Notes: generated from the sequence alone by a model not told the origin. Counted from the stretch's first letter, positions 28,646-37,954 are shown. The stretch is DNA of 64,000 bases from Brevibacterium antiquum CNRZ 918 (GCF_900169145.1 NZ_FXZD01000001.1:62001-126000); one strand, 5' to 3'. Made by a program: numbers and translations.

Positions 28646-29947
28646 GTGAACATACTGGACTTCCGCGGCGAGAAACTGAGCAAGAGATTCCTTAAGCAGA
28701 AGCTGCCCCGTGCCGCCGATACGCATGCCGGTATCGAACGACGGGTGGCCGAGCTGCTGAGCCAGGTGCAGGCCGGGGGCAGTCGTGCCGTGAAGGAATT
28801 CACTGCGAGATTCGACTCGGTCGAACTCGAGTCTCTGCGTGTGCCCGTCTCCGAACTGAAGCGCGCCGAAGATGAATTGGATCCTTCCGTCAAAGCGGCC
28901 CTGGTCGAATCGATCTCGCGGGCCAGGAAGGTCGCCGACGACCAGCGCCCCACTGACGTTCGCACAGAACTGTCCTCCGGAGCGCACGTGACCACACGGC
29001 ACCTGCCGATTGAACGAGTCGGCCTCTACGTGCCCGGCGGACTTGCCGTGTATCCATCGACCGTCGTGATGAACGTCGTGCCGGCACAGGCGGCAGGGTC
29101 TGTCTCACTGGCCATCGCCAGCCCGCCCCAGAGCAATGGACTGCCTCACCCCACGGTGCTCGCCACAGCCCACATCCTCGGTGTCGATGAAGTCTGGGCC
29201 ATGGGCGGTGCCCAAGCAATCGGTGCTCTCGCCTACGGCCTTGACGATGAGGAGCAGCTGGAACCCGTCGACCTCATCACCGGTCCGGGCAATGCCTACG
29301 TCGCCGCCGCGAAATCTCTCATGCGAACACAGGTGGGCATCGACGCGGTAGCCGGACCCACCGAGATCATCGTTCTCGCCGATTCGACAGCAGATCCAGC
29401 CTTCGTTGCCGCCGATCTCATCAGTCAGGCCGAACACGACGAACTGGCTGCCTCTGTCCTCGTCACCGATTCGACTGAGTTGGTTGAGCGAGTACAGGCC
29501 GAACTCGCCGCCCAGGTCCCCGCAGCAGCCCATGAGGAGCGGATCGGCATCGCCCTGGCAGGGAAGCAGTCCGCCATCGTCCTCGTCGATGATCTGGACG
29601 CGGGCATCAGCGTCGTCAACGGGTACGCCGGAGAACATGTCGAGGTCCACACTGCCGACGGTCATTCTGCTGCCGCACGGATCACCAACGGGGGAGCGGT
29701 GTTCGTCGGAGACTGGGCGCCGGTGTCCCTGGGCGACTACTGCGCAGGATCGAATCACGTCCTGCCCACGATGGGAACGGCCGCCCACGGATCTGGGCTG
29801 GGCGTGCACTCGTTCATCAAGGTCAGCCAGGTCATCGACTATGACCGTTCGGCCCTCGCCGAGGTTGCCGAACACATTGAGGTGCTGGCGGACAGCGAAC
29901 AGCTCCCTGCCCACGGTCGGGCCGTCAGCATCAGGTTCGAGGAGTAG
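28646..29947 (+). CDS. hisD: Histidinol dehydrogenase
   Basis: 433 residues from a GTG at 28646. The in-frame ATG at 28637 lies inside a TAGAAT hexamer (28633-28638) that looks like a -10, so a leaderless GTG start is likelier and matches the short N-terminus of relatives. Signatures: [20 protein letters not shown], the [12 protein letters not shown] block and [10 protein letters not shown] with the zinc ligands. It oxidises histidinol to histidine in two NAD-dependent steps. No other his genes are nearby; nrdR follows after two bases. Confidence 0.94.
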   Translation: MNILDFRGEKLSKRFLKQKLPRAADTHAGIERRVAELLSQVQAGGSRAVKEFTARFDSVELESLRVPVSELKRAEDELDPSVKAALVESISRARKVADDQRPTDVRTELSSGAHVTTRHLPIERVGLYVPGGLAVYPSTVVMNVVPAQAAGSVSLAIASPPQSNGLPHPTVLATAHILGVDEVWAMGGAQAIGALAYGLDDEEQLEPVDLITGPGNAYVAAAKSLMRTQVGIDAVAGPTEIIVLADSTADPAFVAADLISQAEHDELAASVLVTDSTELVERVQAELAAQVPAAAHEERIGIALAGKQSAIVLVDDLDAGISVVNGYAGEHVEVHTADGHSAAARITNGGAVFVGDWAPVSLGDYCAGSNHVLPTMGTAAHGSGLGVHSFIKVSQVIDYDRSALAEVAEHIEVLADSEQLPAHGRAVSIRFEE

Positions 29948-29949
29948 AT

Positions 29950-30447
29950 ATGCGGTGTCCCTTCTGTCGTGAATCAGATTCCCGAGTCGTCGATTCGCGG
30001 ACCAGCGAAGATGGCGCCGCGATCCGTCGCAGGCGTCAGTGCCGTCATTGCGGGCGCCGCTTCACCACCATGGAAGCGACCAGCCTGTCGGTGATCAAAC
30101 GCTCCGGCGTGACCGAAGAGTTCTCCCGTCAGAAGATCATGTCGGGTGTGCGCAAGGCCTGCCAGGGGCGGCCCGTCAACGACGACGACCTGGCGAAGCT
30201 GGCACAGAAGGTCGAAGAGGACATCCGCTCCAAGGGAATTGCTGAGATCGACGCCGACGAGGTGGGCCTGAGCATCCTCGAGCCCCTGCGGGAGCTCGAC
30301 CAGGTCGCCTACCTGCGATTCGCCAGCGTCTACCAGGGCTTTGATTCCCTCGAAGACTTTGAGACGGCGATCGACTCACTGCGTGCGGATGCGGCACTGA
30401 AGTCGGGAGACGCCAGGCAGGCGACCCCCGAAGATTTCCAACCCTAG
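29950..30447 (+). CDS. nrdR: Transcriptional repressor NrdR
   Basis: 165 residues. The zinc ribbon uses Cys3, Cys6, Cys31 and Cys34 ([14 protein letters not shown]), followed by an ATP-cone ([17 protein letters not shown]). NrdR senses ATP/dATP and represses ribonucleotide reductase genes. It is probably cotranscribed with hisD, an arrangement I regard as lineage-specific. No nrd genes lie in this window. Confidence 0.95.
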   Translation: MRCPFCRESDSRVVDSRTSEDGAAIRRRRQCRHCGRRFTTMEATSLSVIKRSGVTEEFSRQKIMSGVRKACQGRPVNDDDLAKLAQKVEEDIRSKGIAEIDADEVGLSILEPLRELDQVAYLRFASVYQGFDSLEDFETAIDSLRADAALKSGDARQATPEDFQP

Positions 30448-30513
30448 GAAAATCACCTCAGAATTCTGTGAGCGGAGTAGTCCAGGGCACCGATTCTTGT
30501 GTAACATTGACAG

Positions 30514-30678
30514 TGCGCGCTTCTGGCGCGCGGCCGCTTGCGGTTCGGAGGGGAAGCCGAACCGTTGAGCGGCCCTTTACTTTCTCCGCGAGGGTCCAAA
30601 AGCCTGATCATCAGTCAGAAGCCTGCGCGGAGCGAGACAGGGGGCGAATCGGAGATGACTCCGATTCGCCCCCTGTCT
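30514..30678 (+). ncRNA. Candidate structured small RNA ending in a strong terminator
   Basis: About 165 bases between the ends of nrdR and the leftward helicase gene. Four successive hairpins are visible: GCGCGC/GCGCGC (30515-30531); a nested stem GGCCGCT/AGCGGCC plus CGGTTCGG/CCGAACCG around an AGGGGAAG loop (30532-30574); CTCCGCG/CGCGGAG (30584-30632); and a 19-bp terminator stem (30635-30678). TAACAT at 30502-30507 could be the -10, without a good -35. I do not recognise the family: it does not match 6C, tmRNA, RNase P or SRP RNA. Both ends and expression are inferred. It could instead be a long 3' UTR of nrdR. Confidence 0.5.
30635..30678. terminator. Strong 19-bp hairpin terminator
   Basis: A perfect inverted repeat, arms 30635-30653 (core GACAGGGGGCGAATCGGA) and 30660-30678, with a 6-base loop. 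It stands between the nrdR-side transcript and the leftward helicase gene and could stop transcription from both sides. There is no T run. Confidence 0.8.
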
Positions 30679-30721
30679 GCGTCCAATCAGGTCCGGTGGA
30701 CGTGAGGGAGTCTGCGCTGAC

Positions 30722-32932
30722 TCAGTCGGCGATGAGCTCGCTCAGTTCGGTCGGCGCAGCGGCAAGGATCCGCAACCGATCTGTGGTGCGCGTCAGCGAC
30801 ACATAGAGTGCGCCGACCCCATCCTCATGACCGGCGGGGGCGATCAGTCCCGGTTCGACGATGACGACGGAATCGAACTCGAGACCCTTCGCCTGCTGTG
30901 CAGTGATGACCGCGATCTGATGGTCGAGGCCGGTGACCGAACGGCCGATGTCGAAGCCGGCGAGCACCTCGGCGACGGAATCGATGAGATCGACAGGTGC
31001 GATCACAGCGATCTTGCCGCTTTCCACCGATTCGACCTCGTCTCTGACAGTAGGCGCGAGAGCATTGACCACTTCCTGAGACGAAGCGAACGATTCCATC
31101 CGCGGGTCGGGGCCGCCCTGTCGGACGGACTCGACGAGTTCGAGCTGAGGGAAATGACGGTGCAGGTAGCGGTTGGCCAGGTCCATCACCGACTGAGGTG
31201 TCCGATAGGACACGGTGAGCACCTGCAGAGCGTAGCGGTCCCCGACGAACTCGGACAGGATGGAATTCCATGTCCGGGTATTGTCCACGTGTGAGGACTG
31301 TGCCAGGTCACCCACCACAGTCGCTGATTTTGAGGGAACTCGCCGGAAGAGCACCCGCCACTGCATGGGTGAAAGCTCCTGAGCCTCGTCGACGACGAGG
31401 TGGCCGTAGGTCCATTCGCGATCGTCGAGCGCCCGCTCGGCCAGGGCGACCGTCGGGCCCTCTTCCTCCCACCTGGCGGCGAGCGTCTCGGCATCGATGA
31501 GGGCCGAGGTGTCCGTCATATCGAGGACCGCTTCGGCATACTCACGAGCGGACGCGTCCCGAGCCGCGGTCTGCTGTGGACTGCTGCCCAGCAGCTCAGC
31601 GAGCTCATCAAGGAGGGGAACGTCTTCAACGGTGAGTTCGGCATTGGCCGGGCGGATCAGCGTCTTCTGATCCTCCGGCGAGAGCAGGTGTCTGGCAGCG
31701 GCCTGCAACTTGTGTGGTTTGGACAGCAGTGCACGCAGCGCCGCAGCGGGACTGATCGGGAACCAGGCGAGATTGAGTGCTCGGCGCACGTCCACGCTCG
31801 ACCGCAGCTCGTCCATCAGCTCCGGCAGTCTCTCACCGGCACCGTCGAGCCCCATCTGCCGTGCCAAATCCTCTGCGAGGGTCTTGAGCAGACCGGAGAC
31901 GAAGCCGTTCCGGGCGGCGTTGTGAGCATCCCCGCTCCGGCGGGCTCGATCACGGGCACCGCGCACGTCGCGGCGGCGCAGCCAGATGGTGTGTGAGCCG
32001 ACGCGCAGCTCTTCGTTCTGGTCGGGGATCCGCTCGTAGTTGGCGATGTGATTCTTCAGCACCGCAGCCATCTCGGATCGGCCCTTGATCACTGCCACAT
32101 TCGTGTCGTCTGTCAGCTCGGTCTCGAGACCTGGGTAGAGCTGGCCCGGTGTGAGCAGAAGCGCACCCGTCTCACCGAGGCTGGGCAGGACCTTTTCGAT
32201 GTACTTGAGGAACACTGCGGAGGGCCCGACCAGGAGCACACCTGATTTGGCGATGCGCTCCCGATGCCGATAGAGGAGGAAGGCCGCGCGATGGAGTGCC
32301 ACCGCCGTCTTTCCTGTTCCGGGGCCGCCCTGTACCACGAGCACACCTTGGAGCGGTTGGCGGATGATGGCATCCTGTTCGGCCTGAATGGTCGCGACAA
32401 TATCGCCCATTCGACCGGTCCGGTGATTGGTCAGTGCCGCGATCAGCGCGCCCTCGCCCTGCAGGTTCGATCGTTGCGCATCGTCGAGAGCCTCGATGTC
32501 GAGCACATCGTCCTCGAGATCTGTGACCGTGCGGTTCTTCGTCACCAGATGGCGTCGCCGGACGACTCCCGCCGGGTTGGCTGCAGTCGACTGGTAGAAG
32601 CGCTCCGATGCCGGTGCACGCCAGTCGATGAGAATCTGCTGTCGGTTGGCATCGGTGAGCCCGATCCGTCCGATGTAGCTGGGCTCGGCGTCTGATTGCA
32701 GATCCAGACGACCGAAGCACAGGCCGTCCTCGGCGCTGTTGAGCCGGATCAGCTGGTCCTCATACAGGGTGGCGAACGCATCCCGTTCACTCCGGTGCTG
32801 ATGATTGCCACCGACTTCGGAGATCCTCACAGTACCCAGTCGGGCCGTTGCCTCATCCCGCAATTCGTCGAGTCGTGCATAGAGCTCGTCAAGCTTGATC
32901 TGTTCGACGCGTATTTCTGAAGTTTCGGTCAT
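30722..32932 (-). CDS. HelD/HelR-like UvrD-family helicase (RNA polymerase recycling ATPase)
   Basis: 736 residues. The N-terminal helix-rich arm (1-60) is followed by the HelD-type segment IDWRAPASERFYQST and Walker A GGPGTGKT (202-209). Further motifs are LVVDEAQELSPMQW, VVGDLAQSSH, LTVSYRT and AQQAKGLEFDSVVIVEP, the superfamily 1 helicase set in HelD order. HelD proteins remove stalled or rifamycin-bound RNA polymerase from DNA using ATP. GGAAGG precedes the ATG. No rifamycin-associated element is visible upstream, only a short inverted repeat (CGGCAT, ATGCCG near 32947-32964). Confidence 0.88.
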   Translation of the reverse strand: MTETSEIRVEQIKLDELYARLDELRDEATARLGTVRISEVGGNHQHRSERDAFATLYEDQLIRLNSAEDGLCFGRLDLQSDAEPSYIGRIGLTDANRQQILIDWRAPASERFYQSTAANPAGVVRRRHLVTKNRTVTDLEDDVLDIEALDDAQRSNLQGEGALIAALTNHRTGRMGDIVATIQAEQDAIIRQPLQGVLVVQGGPGTGKTAVALHRAAFLLYRHRERIAKSGVLLVGPSAVFLKYIEKVLPSLGETGALLLTPGQLYPGLETELTDDTNVAVIKGRSEMAAVLKNHIANYERIPDQNEELRVGSHTIWLRRRDVRGARDRARRSGDAHNAARNGFVSGLLKTLAEDLARQMGLDGAGERLPELMDELRSSVDVRRALNLAWFPISPAAALRALLSKPHKLQAAARHLLSPEDQKTLIRPANAELTVEDVPLLDELAELLGSSPQQTAARDASAREYAEAVLDMTDTSALIDAETLAARWEEEGPTVALAERALDDREWTYGHLVVDEAQELSPMQWRVLFRRVPSKSATVVGDLAQSSHVDNTRTWNSILSEFVGDRYALQVLTVSYRTPQSVMDLANRYLHRHFPQLELVESVRQGGPDPRMESFASSQEVVNALAPTVRDEVESVESGKIAVIAPVDLIDSVAEVLAGFDIGRSVTGLDHQIAVITAQQAKGLEFDSVVIVEPGLIAPAGHEDGVGALYVSLTRTTDRLRILAAAPTELSELIAD

Positions 32933-33018
32933 CTCACCTTCCCAATCGGCATTCCATTATGCCGAACTTTTCTCACCGGGAGTAGTTGGAAGCAAAGATT
33001 CACTGCTGGTGTGTTCCG

Positions 33019-33810
33019 TCACAGTCCCAGTCTCGACATCAGCCCTTGCCCCGTCAGGAAGGTCGCCATTGTCGCCGCAGTGCGTAGACTTCTATCGAGG
33101 TCGGGCACGCGCAGCGGGGAGTTCGAGGCGATGACGACCACGTTCCCGCGTCTGCGACCTTTGAGAATTCCGGGCTCGGCAGCCGCCGAGACATGTTCGA
33201 AAGCAGAATTCAGCAGCTCAAGCTCGGCTCTGAGGACGCGGTGGTCGCCAGAATCGGGGACGTTGGCGATATAGATGCCTGAGTCTTTGAGGATCCGCGC
33301 GCAGGTGGTGAAGAACTCCGAGGTCTGCAGGGTTGGCGGCACGGAGTCATGGTCGAAGGCGTCACGGATGAGCACGTCAAGAGTGTCGGGACGGAACTTC
33401 TCGGCTTCGACAGCGCCGTCTCCAGCACGCAGAGCCAGCCCAGGGGCGCGCGGAAGATCGAACCAAGTGCGAGAGTAGTCGAGGAGAGCTGAGTCGATGT
33501 CGATCGCTGTCTGCTTCGAACCCGGTCGCCGGGCATGGAGGGCACGGGCGAGTGCGCATCCGGCAGCACCGATGTGGACCGCTCGCAGCGGGCCGGCCGC
33601 AAACTGGACATCGATGATCCGCGACATCCAATCCAGATATTCAAAGTCCAGACGAGTCGGCTCGCTCAGAGTGATCGACGAGGACGGCACGCCATTGACA
33701 TGGAGAACATAGCTGTCGGCCTCCCCGTCGACCTTCTCCAGGCGCGCGGTGCCGGTCGAGATTTCGACGACTTGTGAGCCAGGTGCTGTGTATATCCGTC
33801 GTTTTGCCAC
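33019..33810 (-). CDS. Spermidine synthase-like (SpeE-fold) protein
   Basis: 263 residues from a GTG at 33810. It has the SAM/dcSAM-binding Rossmann fold of the spermidine-synthase superfamily: PTRLDFEYLDWM, the glycine loop HIGAAGCALARALHARRPG, the acidic AIDIDSALLDYSR and VLIRDAFDHDSVP. The canonical polyamine-synthase GGG-D-G motifs are altered (HIGAAG), so true aminopropyl transfer is doubtful. Actinobacteria carry many such proteins of unknown substrate. It is a single gene with no polyamine genes nearby. Confidence 0.75.
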   Translation of the reverse strand: MAKRRIYTAPGSQVVEISTGTARLEKVDGEADSYVLHVNGVPSSSITLSEPTRLDFEYLDWMSRIIDVQFAAGPLRAVHIGAAGCALARALHARRPGSKQTAIDIDSALLDYSRTWFDLPRAPGLALRAGDGAVEAEKFRPDTLDVLIRDAFDHDSVPPTLQTSEFFTTCARILKDSGIYIANVPDSGDHRVLRAELELLNSAFEHVSAAAEPGILKGRRRGNVVVIASNSPLRVPDLDRSLRTAATMATFLTGQGLMSRLGL

Positions 33811-33974
33811 CCCTCACTTGTATGCCAGTTGAGCCGCGGTGGCAATTCTGCGCGACATTGCATGGGGATATCGGCCCACACTTGAGTGCGTTTGGGCTGT
33901 GGACACCTCAGGTGTTTCCACATGCGCTCAGCTCACTCTGGCCAATCCGGCAGTTCGGGAGCTGTAGTGATGCC

Positions 33975-35162
33975 ATGGAGACCACAGCGAAGACAGCAGA
34001 AGACATCATCGGAATCGTGCCCCACACTCTTGGCTACATTCCACGGGAGAGCCTCGTGGCTGTCATCGTGGGACCCGACGAACACGGCACCCAGACATGT
34101 GCGACGACGTTGCGCGTCGACTTCGACTTGGAGACTGCCGCCCATCTCGTGGCCGAGGGCGGAAAGTGGTACAGCGATCTCATCACTGGAGCGTGCACTG
34201 CAACGGGGGTGTTCCTCGTTCTCTACGACTCGGACTACCAGTGCGGCACGCCAGAGGCTGTTCTCGCGGGAGTCGGGGCACTCGGTGACGAGTACCCGCG
34301 CGTCCATCGAGATCTCATCCGGGCGGCCATCGATGAGATTGCGCTGTCGCTGGGAGAGCGAGGCATCGACACGCTGAGCGCATGGTGGGTCAGCGAGGAG
34401 CGATTTGGCCGCATCGACGGCGATGCGCAGATCAGCACCCTGCTTGAAGCCGCCTCGACATCGGCGTGTGCAACCGAACTCGTCGCAGCGGGTTCCTCTC
34501 CTGCAGCATCACCGCAGGAACTTGTCGTCAGGCCCGTGTCGGCAGCAGAATTCACTGTGAGTCGCAACGGCCACTGCGATACCTGGTTGACCATCGCCGA
34601 TGGTTTCGACGTCCTTTCCATCCTGTACCCGCGGCTGGCCTGCCTAAGCGAGGGGGAGGACGCCATCGACCGGGCCGCCGTGGCAGAGCTGATGACGCTG
34701 CAGACGATCAAGGCAGTCGACGCGATCCTCAGCGAAAAATGGTCTCGGGACGCACTCGAAATGATCCTCAGCTTTGATCACCCGAATTTCGCGCCGGCTG
34801 ACATTGAGTCGTGCGGGCCGGGGCAGCTTAACCTTCGCGCGCAGAGATATGCGATGTCTCCGCAGGCTGCACAGCACATGGTGGGGCTCTCTCCGCGTGC
34901 TCCTCGCCCCCGCGATGTTCAGCTGGGCATCGAGTTTCTCAGGGCCTACATACCCCTGGGGCATCCCGACGTCCGCGCCACCGCATATGCTGTGATCGCA
35001 TGGTTCGAATGGTCGTTGGGAGGCTCGACGATGGCGGAGCAGTACGCCCAGGCAGGACTCGAACTCGACGCTGACCACGCGATGGCCACCCTGATCCTGG
35101 ACGCGGTGGATCAGGGGTATCTCCCACGCTGGCTGATGTCAGCACGCCGCGGCCCCGGATGA
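33975..35162 (+). CDS. DUF4192 domain-containing protein
   Basis: 395 residues from the ATG at 33975. The frame is open to 33774, but family members begin just before the IIGIVPHTLGYIPRESLVAVIVG-type segment, as here. A TAGTGA element at about 33965 and no ribosome-binding site suggest a leaderless transcript. The C-terminal part has tetratricopeptide-like helices (AYAVIAWFEWSLGGSTMAEQY). DUF4192 proteins are nearly confined to actinobacteria and have no known function. Confidence 0.8.
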   Translation: METTAKTAEDIIGIVPHTLGYIPRESLVAVIVGPDEHGTQTCATTLRVDFDLETAAHLVAEGGKWYSDLITGACTATGVFLVLYDSDYQCGTPEAVLAGVGALGDEYPRVHRDLIRAAIDEIALSLGERGIDTLSAWWVSEERFGRIDGDAQISTLLEAASTSACATELVAAGSSPAASPQELVVRPVSAAEFTVSRNGHCDTWLTIADGFDVLSILYPRLACLSEGEDAIDRAAVAELMTLQTIKAVDAILSEKWSRDALEMILSFDHPNFAPADIESCGPGQLNLRAQRYAMSPQAAQHMVGLSPRAPRPRDVQLGIEFLRAYIPLGHPDVRATAYAVIAWFEWSLGGSTMAEQYAQAGLELDADHAMATLILDAVDQGYLPRWLMSARRGPG

Positions 35163-35398
35163 GCCCTACGATGCGGTGTCGGCTCTCTGAGAAGACCTCG
35201 GCGCGCGGGCCGGAGCCTGCGTCCAGGGCTCAATTCGCCAAGCCGGGAATATCGTGCGAAAATTGGGTGTTGACCCTGTCATAGCATCATGGGCGAACTC
35301 TGTGTTCCCCTCGGGCCCGATACCTGGACCTCTTGACATGGGTCTTAGTAATGTCCTGGTGCATTCGAGAAGTTTCAACGCTCGCGAAAGGTGAACAC

Positions 35399-36859
35399 GT
35401 GCCGAGAGTCGACAAGGAATCCACGACGGTGACGGAAAAGTCGGAGGGAACGGCCGCCAAGACCTCCACCGCTGGATCCAAGACAGCTGCGGCGTCGAAG
35501 GGAGCCACGAAGACGACGAAGACAACGGCTTCAGCGACCGCTGCGGAAACCGGGACCAAGCAGACCACCGCGGCCCGAAAGACGGCGACCGCCAAAACCG
35601 CCGCGACGAAACCGACCGCCAAAACCGCCGCGACGAAACCGACCGCCAAAACCGCTGCGACGAAACCGACCGCCGCTAAGGTGGCGAAGACCACCGGTGC
35701 CAAAAAGACGGCCGCGAAGCCCACTAAGGCCGCGGGGGCGAAGAAGAAGTCCGATGATGCGCTCGAGGCGGGCGAGACAGTCGAGCCGGCAACCGACACT
35801 CTCGGGACTGAGCAGAGCCCAGCTGAGGCGACCGAGACGAAGAACTCCGAAGAGAAGGAGAAGAACGCCGCTGTCACAGAAGCTGGCGGCTTCATCGTCT
35901 CCGATGCCGACGACGAAGATGCTCCTGCACAGCAGGTCGTCTCTGCGGGAGCCACCGCCGATCCGGTCAAGGACTACCTCAAGCAGATTGGCAAGGTCGC
36001 ACTGCTCAATGCGGCCGAAGAGGTCGATCTGGCCAAGCGCATCGAAGCCGGAATGTACGCCGAGCATCTGCTCGATGCCGGTGGCATCACCGAACCGCGT
36101 GAGTCCATGGACTACAAGTGGATCATCCACGACGGTCGCATCGCGAAGAACCACCTCCTCGAGGCGAACCTGCGTCTCGTCGTCTCGTTGGCTAAGCGCT
36201 ACACCGGTCGTGGAATGCTCTTCCTCGACCTGATTCAGGAGGGCAACCTGGGCCTCATCCGTGCAGTCGAGAAGTTCGACTATACGAAGGGCTTCAAGTT
36301 CTCGACATACGCCACGTGGTGGATCCGTCAGGCCATCACCCGTGCCATGGCCGATCAGGCTCGCACCATTCGCATTCCCGTGCACATGGTCGAGGTCATC
36401 AACAAGCTTGCTCGTGTCCAGCGTCAGATGCTGCAGGATCTCGGACGCGAGCCGAGCCCGGAGGAGCTCGCCAAGGAACTCGACATGACACCTGAACGTG
36501 TCGTTGAGGTTCAGAAGTACGGCCGCGAGCCCATCTCGCTGCACACGCCGCTCGGTGAAGACGGAGACTCGGAGTTCGGTGACCTCATCGAGGACTCCGA
36601 AGCAGTCGTACCGTCAGACTCGGTCAGCTTCACCCTGCTGCAGGAACAGCTGCACTCGGTTCTCGACACCTTGTCGGAACGTGAAGCCGGCGTCGTGTCG
36701 ATGCGCTTCGGCCTCAACGACGGCCAGCCGAAGACTCTGGATGAGATCGGCAAGGTCTACGGAGTCACGCGTGAGCGTATCCGCCAGATAGAGTCCAAGA
36801 CCATGGCGAAGCTGCGACACCCTTCGCGCTCACAGGTTCTGCGGGACTACCTCGACTGA
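35399..36859 (+). CDS. sigA: Primary RNA polymerase sigma factor (SigA/HrdB) with Lys/Ala/Thr-rich N-terminal tail
   Basis: 486 residues from a GTG at 35399 (AAAGGTG six bases before). The first 130 or so residues are a low-complexity Lys/Ala/Thr tail, including three tandem copies of a nine-residue unit (TAKTAATKP). Regions 1.2 ([17 protein letters not shown]), 2 ([40 protein letters not shown]), 3 and 4 ([20 protein letters not shown]) complete a group 1 sigma factor. It directs housekeeping transcription. Basic N-terminal extensions occur in other actinobacterial principal sigma factors. Confidence 0.96.
   Translation: MPRVDKESTTVTEKSEGTAAKTSTAGSKTAAASKGATKTTKTTASATAAETGTKQTTAARKTATAKTAATKPTAKTAATKPTAKTAATKPTAAKVAKTTGAKKTAAKPTKAAGAKKKSDDALEAGETVEPATDTLGTEQSPAEATETKNSEEKEKNAAVTEAGGFIVSDADDEDAPAQQVVSAGATADPVKDYLKQIGKVALLNAAEEVDLAKRIEAGMYAEHLLDAGGITEPRESMDYKWIIHDGRIAKNHLLEANLRLVVSLAKRYTGRGMLFLDLIQEGNLGLIRAVEKFDYTKGFKFSTYATWWIRQAITRAMADQARTIRIPVHMVEVINKLARVQRQMLQDLGREPSPEELAKELDMTPERVVEVQKYGREPISLHTPLGEDGDSEFGDLIEDSEAVVPSDSVSFTLLQEQLHSVLDTLSEREAGVVSMRFGLNDGQPKTLDEIGKVYGVTRERIRQIESKTMAKLRHPSRSQVLRDYLD
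35588..35668 (+). repeat. Three 27-bp tandem repeats inside sigA
   Basis: A 27-base unit (starting ACCGCCAAAACC) is repeated at 35588, 35615 and 35642. The first two copies match and the third has one base change. It keeps frame and encodes the nine-residue [13 protein letters not shown] unit in the N-terminal tail of the sigma factor. Confidence 0.9.
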
Positions 36860-36910
36860 GTCCCATGCCCTGCAGGCTCAGAACCTGCAGTCAATGAGCC
36901 TGCACACCAT

Positions 36911-36957
36911 GATCGCCTGTGGACGCGAACTATCGCGACCGCAGGCGATCTGCGCTT
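36911..36957. terminator. Terminator between sigA and the amidase gene
   Basis: Inverted repeat GATCGCCTG (36911-36919) with CAGGCGATC (36942-36950), containing an inner CGCGA/TCGCG stem; one mismatch. TGCGCTTTT follows on the plus strand. The genes converge here, so it may act in both directions. A second small hairpin (CTGCAGG/CCTGCAG) lies just after the sigA stop. Confidence 0.75.
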
Positions 36958-37005
36958 TTCAGTTCTGTTGTCGGCTGAGTCAGTTACGCTGCCGATCGAG
37001 CAGGT

Positions 37006-37827
37006 TCAGTACCAGTCGACGATGCCCTGCATCAGGGCTTTGGCGTATTTCTGCTGACCGGACTTCGACTCCATCGTCTTGGCCTCGCTGGGGTTGCGCA
37101 TCTCGCCGCATTCGACGATGACGGCCGGCACCGAGGCGTTGTTGAGGCCGGCCAGATCAGGACGGCGGCTGATCGCATTCTTGCCATATGCCTTGTTGGG
37201 CGTGAAGTCGGCGGCCAATGCCTGGCTCATTGCATCGGCGAGGCGGTTCGAATCGTCCTCGGCCTTCTCGGACCTGCCCGGCTGCGCGACGATGACATGG
37301 AAGCCCTTGGCCTTCGTCGATTCGCTTCCGTTGGCGTGGATGCTGATCATGAGGTCGGCGTCATCGGCGAATGTACCGCGTTCGTCGACGCAGGGGCCTA
37401 CACTGTCGTTGTCATCGCGACTCATGACAACCTCGGCGCCGGCATCTTCTAGGTCGTGCTTCAGTTTCTGACCGACGCCCCAGGTGAAGTCGGATTCAGG
37501 GTAGTCGGAGTCGGTTGCCGTTCCCGTGGTGTTGCACGCCTTGGTCCCGCCTCGTCCATCGGGCACCGGGCGAGTGATCGTGTTCGGGTGCGAGGCGTTG
37601 CCGCCGTTGTGGCCGGGGTCGATGGCGACGGTGCGACCGCTGAGATCGGTTCCGGGCTGTGTCGTCGGGGCGTCCCGGGCTTCAGAGCCCTTGGGGTCAG
37701 ACATCCCTTCGGGCGCCACCGGAGTGGATGAGTCGGGTGGAGGCGGGTTCGAACCGCACCCGGCCAGCCCCTGCAGTGCGAGAATGGCGCACAGGACGGG
37801 GATCAGAGCGCGGCGAGGTGGAGACAT
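37006..37827 (-). CDS. N-acetylmuramoyl-L-alanine amidase (Amidase_3), lipoprotein
   Basis: 273 residues from the ATG at 37827 (MSPPRRALIPVL). A lipoprotein signal peptide ends at the lipobox LAGC. The zinc amidase motifs are IDPGHNGG (His), YPESDF (Glu), SIHANGS (His) and VIVECGEMRN (catalytic Glu), typical of AmiC/CwlM-type enzymes. It would be exported, lipid-anchored and cleave the amide bond between MurNAc and L-Ala. The frame extends upstream to 37905, but that part lacks a signal peptide and start signal. Confidence 0.9.
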   Translation of the reverse strand: MSPPRRALIPVLCAILALQGLAGCGSNPPPPDSSTPVAPEGMSDPKGSEARDAPTTQPGTDLSGRTVAIDPGHNGGNASHPNTITRPVPDGRGGTKACNTTGTATDSDYPESDFTWGVGQKLKHDLEDAGAEVVMSRDDNDSVGPCVDERGTFADDADLMISIHANGSESTKAKGFHVIVAQPGRSEKAEDDSNRLADAMSQALAADFTPNKAYGKNAISRRPDLAGLNNASVPAVIVECGEMRNPSEAKTMESKSGQQKYAKALMQGIVDWY

Positions 37828-37904
37828 GGTGCCATTGTTCCAGCAAATATGCCGCCAACGGTGGCATTCGGCGCAATCGGAGCGAGACACGGCTCGCAAT
37901 GGCA

Positions 37905-37939
37905 TCGACAGATCGGGTTGAGCGATTAGAATTTAATCG
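37905..37939 (+). promoter_or_regulatory. Probable parE promoter overlapping a palindrome
   Basis: TCGACA (37905-37910), 16 bases, then TAGAAT (37927-37932) is the best sigma-A-like promoter I see in the window. The -10 sits inside CGATTA-GAATT-TAATCG (37923-37939), a perfect dyad that could be an operator or simply part of the promoter. Confidence 0.55.
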
Positions 37940-37954
37940 AACGAGAGGAAGCGT

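Noticed and set aside
30514..30678. Structured RNA considered as 6C RNA, tmRNA or SRP RNA
   Set aside because: It lacks C6 loops, the tmRNA tRNA-like ends and the SRP GGAA tetraloop domain sequence.
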